The notes beneath the pieces are model-generated. The model was given only the letters and a program-made list of their open reading frames with translations. It did no database searches and had not been told where the DNA came from. Of a stretch of 64,000 nt of DNA, positions 60,272-64,000 are shown one piece after another (positions within the stretch are counted from its first letter, which is position 1; each line of letters begins with the position of its first letter). The position numbers and the translations under genes were made by a program. The stretch covers positions 17,678 through 81,677 of the forward strand of contig NZ_JBITMQ010000025.1 in NCBI RefSeq assembly GCF_044466355.1, in the 5' to 3' direction. The DNA comes from Actinophytocola sp044466355 (GTDB taxonomy: Bacteria > Actinomycetota > Actinomycetes > Mycobacteriales > Pseudonocardiaceae).

Positions 60272-61056
60272 CCGGCCCGGACGCCTTCCGGGCCGCCCTG
60301 GCCGCCCTCGACCTGCCGCCCGAGTGGCAGGTCGAGGTGGCCATCCGTCCACGACGGCGCAAGACCGGCCTCCAGGTCAATCCGGGAGGAGGTGTCGCCG
60401 CGCTGATCCCACCGACGGCCGCCCCGGAGCAGGTTGCGCGGTTTGTCGGCAGCCATCGTCGATGGATCACCGAGAAGGTCGAGAGCGCCACGCGGTTGGC
60501 CCCGAATCACGCGGTCAAGCAGTTCGTCGACGGCGAGGAGTTCGACCTGCTCGGCCGGCGCTACCGGCTCCAGCTCGTCGACGCCGCGCCCGCGGGCACC
60601 GCACAGCTACCTCTGGTCACGTCCGACGGCATCCTGTCCGTGCGGAGACAGCGGACAGAGCTGGTCCGCCGGGCAGTGATCGGGCTGTACCAGCAGGTCG
60701 GGCTCGCCTGGTTGCGCCGCGAGGGACGCCAGTACGAACTGGACGGCCACATCACCGGCCTGAGCTACGCGGTTCGCGACCTCGGCCGGCGCCGATGGGG
60801 CATCTACGAGGGACCGTCGAAGCACACGACGACGCTGCACTGGGCCGTGTTCGGCCTGCCGCTCCGGTTGATCGAGTATGTGCTCGTCCACGAACAGGCC
60901 CACGCCACCCAGCCCAACGGAGCAGCTCATGGCCGCGCCTGGAAACGGCAGATGTACCTGTGGATGCCCGACTGGCAGCACCGCAAGGCCGAGCTTGCGG
61001 AGGTCGGCAGGCACGCCTGGCTCGGAGACCACAAGCCAGGCGTGCGGTCGACCTAG
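60268..61056 (+). CDS. YgjP-type (M48/DUF45) zinc metallopeptidase domain protein
   Basis: The 262-aa protein shows the YgjP plan: a basic beta segment (VAIRPRRRKTGLQV), RFVGSHRRWITEKVE (about 58-72) and YVLVHEQAHATQPNGAAHGRAW with the HExxH motif (His208, Glu209, His212) and a third His221. SYAVRDLGRRRWGIYEGPSK matches the conserved strand before it. Such metallopeptidases often neighbour type I restriction genes. The gene is coupled to the DprA-like gene. The DprA/peptidase pairing is unusual to me. Confidence 0.85.
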   Translation: MTGPDAFRAALAALDLPPEWQVEVAIRPRRRKTGLQVNPGGGVAALIPPTAAPEQVARFVGSHRRWITEKVESATRLAPNHAVKQFVDGEEFDLLGRRYRLQLVDAAPAGTAQLPLVTSDGILSVRRQRTELVRRAVIGLYQQVGLAWLRREGRQYELDGHITGLSYAVRDLGRRRWGIYEGPSKHTTTLHWAVFGLPLRLIEYVLVHEQAHATQPNGAAHGRAWKRQMYLWMPDWQHRKAELAEVGRHAWLGDHKPGVRST

Positions 61057-61072
61057 TCGCGAGCAGCCAACC

Positions 61073-61109
61073 GGCGGGCGACCTCGGGCGCGACCGGAGG
61101 TCGCCCGCC
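61073..61109 (+). terminator. 13-bp hairpin GGCGGGCGACCTC-N11-GAGGTCGCCCGCC
   Basis: A perfect stem 16 bp after the metallopeptidase stop. It ends the DprA/peptidase transcript and separates the next gene. Confidence 0.75.
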
Positions 61110-61135
61110 AGCACCAGATGTCCTAGCCACAGGGA

Positions 61136-61157
61136 TGATAGACATGTGTGATAGACA
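61136..61157. promoter_or_regulatory. Direct repeat TGATAGACA, 13-bp period
   Basis: Two copies (61136-61144 and 61149-61157) lie about 60 bp before the HTH gene. The half-site TAGACA(C) also appears in the palindrome at 21757-21771. A possible operator of the HTH protein. Confidence 0.35.
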
Positions 61158-61219
61158 CAACGAGACGACGAACGTTCACCGTGAGCAAGACGGTGACGCC
61201 CTGCGAGAGAGGCTCCCCG

Positions 61220-61498
61220 ATGAGCGACCCCGAGGAAGTCCTTCAGCTTCGTGCCTGCCGAACCGAGGTCGAGGGGATCAAGAAGGAACTGGACGACGCC
61301 CGCACCCAACAGGCCGAACTCGAAGCCAAGATCAACGGCCTCCTGGCCAAGCAACGAGAAGCGCGGAAGAAGCGGCGTGAGGCCGTACTGGCCGCGGACG
61401 CCGCAGGAGTGCCCCGCTTGAGGATCTCCAAGGAAGTCGGGATGCAGCGCAGCAACGTGTACAAGCTCCTTGAAGGCGACACCGCCGACGAATCGTAA
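61220..61498 (+). CDS. Small coiled-coil/HTH protein
   Basis: ATG 61220 lies behind GAGAGAGG (an in-frame GTG at 61148 is possible). The 92-aa protein has a coiled coil (EVEGIKKELDDARTQQAELE, then KQREARKKRREAVLAADAAG) and ends in an HTH-like segment (GVPRLRISKEVGMQRSNVYK). Such small proteins occur on actinobacterial plasmids and elements as regulators. It precedes the HEPN/Toprim-type gene by 95 bp. Confidence 0.65.
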   Translation: MSDPEEVLQLRACRTEVEGIKKELDDARTQQAELEAKINGLLAKQREARKKRREAVLAADAAGVPRLRISKEVGMQRSNVYKLLEGDTADES

Positions 61499-61592
61499 CA
61501 ACCTTCAGCAGCCTGACGGGCGAGATTGAATATACTTAGCCTCCTCATTGACACGTCGCCAGGCGTCATAGTTAACCGGTTGGAGGCGGAGC

Positions 61593-62903
61593 TTGGGTAC
61601 GGAAATTACGCTCGATGTGGCTGGCGTGTCGATCACGTACAGCAAGAATCACCGCGGATTTGATCACGGATCGATTTTTCAGGAACAAGATCGAAAGGCG
61701 ATCAAGAGCGATCAGATCGACTACGATTGGTACGAGGAGAACGACGAGGACCCCACAGCCTCGGAGATGGCGTTCACGCGACCGCTCAAATACGTCGTTC
61801 CGCGCCTCGAACTCCTTGGTTTCAATCTAGAGCACGTCCGGCGTGAGTACGACGCCGTCGCGCAAAACTGGCTGGAGGAGAGGAAGTATCTTCAGATCGG
61901 CGGCGAAGATCTCGTTCCTGACCTGATGAACTTTGTGGAATTCGTCGCATTTGCCGCCGCGTACCCGCTCGACAGTCTCGACGACACCTTTGTTCCGTAT
62001 GCGGACGATGCAGGCAAAGCGAGGATACGAGCTCGCTTCAAAGAGGTGCAGGTCGAGCGGATCCCCGCAGATCGACCCTCTGGCATTCAAGTCCATTCGG
62101 AGCGAAATTTCTTCGGCTCTTTGGTGAATATTCTTCACCCGTATTCCGTGTTGCGACTCTTGGCGGAGATCGAAGCGAACAAGGATGCGCCTGTCGTCTG
62201 GCAATATGGACCATTGGTGCAAGCCGGGTGGGCGACCGAGCGGGAATTTGTGCCCGATGCCCGGCGAACCGAGACGTTCCTGATTGCGACTGAAGGCAGT
62301 TCGGACGTCCATATTTTGTCGCATGCGCTCACGCTGCTGCGGCCAGGGATAGCGGATTTCTTCCGCTTCATCGACGTGAGCGAGCGTCACCCCTTCTCCG
62401 GTACGGGAAGCCTGGTGAAGTTCGCAGAAGGACTCACAAAAATAGACGTTCACAACCAGGTTCTTTTCGTGTTCGACAATGACGCGGAGGGTCTCGATGC
62501 GCATCAGCGTCTGTCGAAGCTCACCCTTCCTGTGAACATGCGCGGAATCATGTTACCTGAGCTTGAGGAGTTCCGCTCGTTTCCAGCTCAAGGCCCCGAG
62601 GGGCTCCACCACTCGGACATCAATCGGCGCGCTGCGGCAATCGAGTGTTATCTCGATCTTGACGTCGGCGGTTATCCGCCGGCGAAAGTGCGCTGGACCA
62701 ATCACAAGGAGAGCCTAGATACCTATCACGGGGCGCTGGAATTTAAAGAGGTCTACAGCAAAGAATTTCTTAAGCAGACGGCCGAGACTTTGACTGAAGG
62801 GGCGTATGACGTGCGCAAGATTGAGGTCGTCCTAGACTCCCTTGTCGCGGAATGTGTAGCGATCGCGGCCGATCAATGGGACACCCGGCGGGGATCAAAT
62901 TGA
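61593..62903 (+). CDS. HEPN/Toprim-type protein (defence candidate)
   Basis: TTG 61593 sits behind GGAGGCGGAGC. The 436-aa protein begins GTEITLDVAGVSITYSKNHR, matching the HEPN/Toprim N-terminal domain found in many phage-defence contexts. Its C-terminal part is a Toprim-like domain: Glu234 in FLIATEGSSDVHILSHALTL and the DxD pair Asp295/Asp297 in VLFVFDNDAEGLDAH. An RxxxxH-type HEPN motif is not evident to me. Codon use is visibly less GC-rich than in the neighbours, a sign of recent transfer. Toprim nucleases cleave DNA or RNA; an abortive-infection role is inferred. Confidence 0.75.
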   Translation: MGTEITLDVAGVSITYSKNHRGFDHGSIFQEQDRKAIKSDQIDYDWYEENDEDPTASEMAFTRPLKYVVPRLELLGFNLEHVRREYDAVAQNWLEERKYLQIGGEDLVPDLMNFVEFVAFAAAYPLDSLDDTFVPYADDAGKARIRARFKEVQVERIPADRPSGIQVHSERNFFGSLVNILHPYSVLRLLAEIEANKDAPVVWQYGPLVQAGWATEREFVPDARRTETFLIATEGSSDVHILSHALTLLRPGIADFFRFIDVSERHPFSGTGSLVKFAEGLTKIDVHNQVLFVFDNDAEGLDAHQRLSKLTLPVNMRGIMLPELEEFRSFPAQGPEGLHHSDINRRAAAIECYLDLDVGGYPPAKVRWTNHKESLDTYHGALEFKEVYSKEFLKQTAETLTEGAYDVRKIEVVLDSLVAECVAIAADQWDTRRGSN

Positions 62904-63067
62904 GACATACCTTCTGATAGCTGAAAGTGCGCCTGGGCCGAAGGTGCCGATCAGGTCGACCCGGTCGGCTCGGAGGCCGGCGATCGGGCCAAGAGTGCCG
63001 GTGGGTTGATGAGGACGCCACGGCCAGCCGTGGACGCCAAGTCCGAGGTTTGCGGCAGACTGGCCCC

Positions 63068-63806
63068 ATGACCGAACTCGCGTACATGGTCCGGGAAGAT
63101 TGGGGACAGCACGGCACCGCGATGCGGCAGCAGAGTGCCGTGATCCAAGACTGGCTCGGAAGTCCGCCATACGTTTTCGCTACGGCCGATCGGAAGACGT
63201 ACGAGTCGGACCACAGCGCTGACCGTGAGTTCATGACCTTCGTCGCCCACGACGCCGACGAACGGCACGTCATCGATCTGTCAGACCTCAATGAGCTCCG
63301 ACGCACCGACAAGACGATCAGCCGTCCGCTCATCGTCCTGCATCCCTACAAGGAACGGGATTGCGACTTGCTGCGCGAGATCGTCACGACGGAGTCCGTC
63401 GCAAGACTGTTCGTCATCGTTTGGTCACCGCACGATATGGTCCGCACCTGGCTCGACGGGATCGGCGCCACGAACCTGCACACCGGGTCCGCACTCGAAG
63501 CACCAGACGCCGTGCAACTTGAGGCCGCGAAGTGCTGGGTAGGTGAGCAGTACAACGGGCTGTCGGGTGGCAACGGCAAGGATGCCGTCGTGCAGCTACT
63601 GCGCGTGGTTTACCGCAGCCGGCTATCCGCTTGACGCTGACACCTGGCTGCGTGCCTTCTTCGCAGCAGGCGGTGAGTTCGACGAAGCCACAAAGGTCGC
63701 GAAGCTCATCAAGGAGATGCAGGGGGGCACCCAGCACCGCATCAAGGCGCGCTACCGGCCCGACATTCTGAGCGTGCTACGCGAGCGCGCCACTGAAACT
63801 GCATGA
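63068..63806 (+). pseudogene. Unknown protein with frameshift near 63608
   Basis: From ATG 63068 the first 180 codons read well (LAYMVREDWGQHGTAMRQQS, PLIVLHPYKERDCDLLREIV, LFVIVWSPHDMVRTWLDGIG, GKDAVVQLLRV). At about 63608 the frame runs to a stop at 63634, while the neighbouring frame continues sensibly: FTAAGYPLDADTWLRAFFAA, GEFDEATKVAKLIKEMQGGT and YRPDILSVLRERATETA to 63806. One indel would yield a protein of about 245 aa. Function unknown. The N-terminal part has a Rossmann-like strand order. Confidence 0.65.
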
Positions 63807-64000
63807 TCGCCCCGAGTTGAAGCGGAGCCCGACAGGGGCAACCGCTGGGCTGTCACCCCTGAACGTCCGACGGAAGAAAGTCAGCCTAGCTATATCCACT
63901 TTAGACGCGAGTGTAGGTTCTCAAGATTGTTTTCGTTTGATCTTGACGCGAGCTGGGCGGACGTCGGGTTTCTCACGGGTGTTGCGCTGGCTGGTTCTCA
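63807..64000. other. Window end without recognisable gene
   Basis: About 190 bp follow the frameshifted gene. The DNA is less GC-rich around 63.88-63.95 kb. No reading frame, repeat or hairpin could be supported. Confidence 0.4.

Noticed and set aside
1..64000. tRNA or rRNA genes
   Set aside because: No tRNA-like cloverleaf or rRNA sequence was noticed in the intergenic regions; this was a reading by eye, not a search.

Overview
The window looks like chromosome or large-replicon DNA from a GC-rich actinomycete, most likely Pseudonocardiales (Amycolatopsis or Pseudonocardia type). This rests on the very GC-rich coding DNA with GTG/TTG starts, an FxLD-system methyltransferase, a DUF5753-type XRE regulator, actinobacterial Tad pilus genes, a CYP136-like P450, and many TetR regulators and CoA-ester enzymes. 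The assembly is a draft: 97 N bases interrupt a 30-bp tandem repeat at 21.4 kb. At least four genes (about 2.32, 28.09, 30.43 and 63.61 kb) continue convincingly in a second reading frame.

Layout. (1) 1-1.9 kb, minus strand: an XRE regulator cut short in its DUF5753 domain, an FxLD-system methyltransferase and a partial gene leaving the window. (2) 2.0-7.4 kb, plus: small genes of unknown role, including two Prim-Pol-like proteins around a one-TM protein, a 32-codon small ORF coupled to an ECF-like sigma factor with a C-terminal zinc-binding segment, and a four-repeat HTH protein interrupted by an in-frame TAA. (3) 7.4-20.1 kb: a Tad/Flp pilus locus with prepilin peptidase, lipoprotein, exported protein, CpaB-like SAF protein, TadZ, TadA, TadB, TadC, Flp pilin, two TadE/F-like pseudopilins, a TadG-like protein, a coiled-coil protein and a 1013-aa membrane protein with LysM-like and BTAD regions. 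(4) 20.1-22.45 kb: HxlR regulator, then about 1.9 kb without genes but rich in repeats and inverted repeats. (5) 22.45-31.1 kb: an accessory run of about 14 phage/ICE-like genes of unknown function, most with their own Shine-Dalgarno and several separated by strong hairpins, ending in a truncated PAPS-reductase-like gene. (6) 31.1-57.33 kb: a foreign 26-kb block. It opens with a three-gene recombinase module (active-looking tyrosine recombinase, XRE-like protein, and a 14-zinc-ribbon protein fused to a catalytically degraded integrase-like domain). Then come a P450/LLM/SDR operon with TetR, thioesterase, patatin, TetR/MMPL, hydrolase, BtrH-like protein, MFS pump with TetR, a broken IS110 element, and a decayed set of acyl-CoA enzymes (CoA lyase, MaoC, CaiB, enoyl-CoA hydratases, BadI-like). 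(7) 57.33-64 kb: accessory DNA resumes inside a second, different PAPS-reductase-like gene lacking its N-terminus, followed by an unknown protein, a DprA-like protein, a YgjP-type metallopeptidase, a small coiled-coil/HTH protein, a HEPN/Toprim-type defence candidate and a frameshifted unknown gene.

How the parts fit. The Tad genes overlap by 4 bp or nearly so and form one surface-pilus operon. The parts on either side of the 26-kb block seem to be one accessory element in which the block replaced the 3' part of one PAPS-reductase gene and the 5' part of another. The best candidates for something new are the recombinase/XRE/zinc-ribbon trio at 31.3-35.5 kb and the nucleic-acid-themed cluster at 57.3-62.9 kb.
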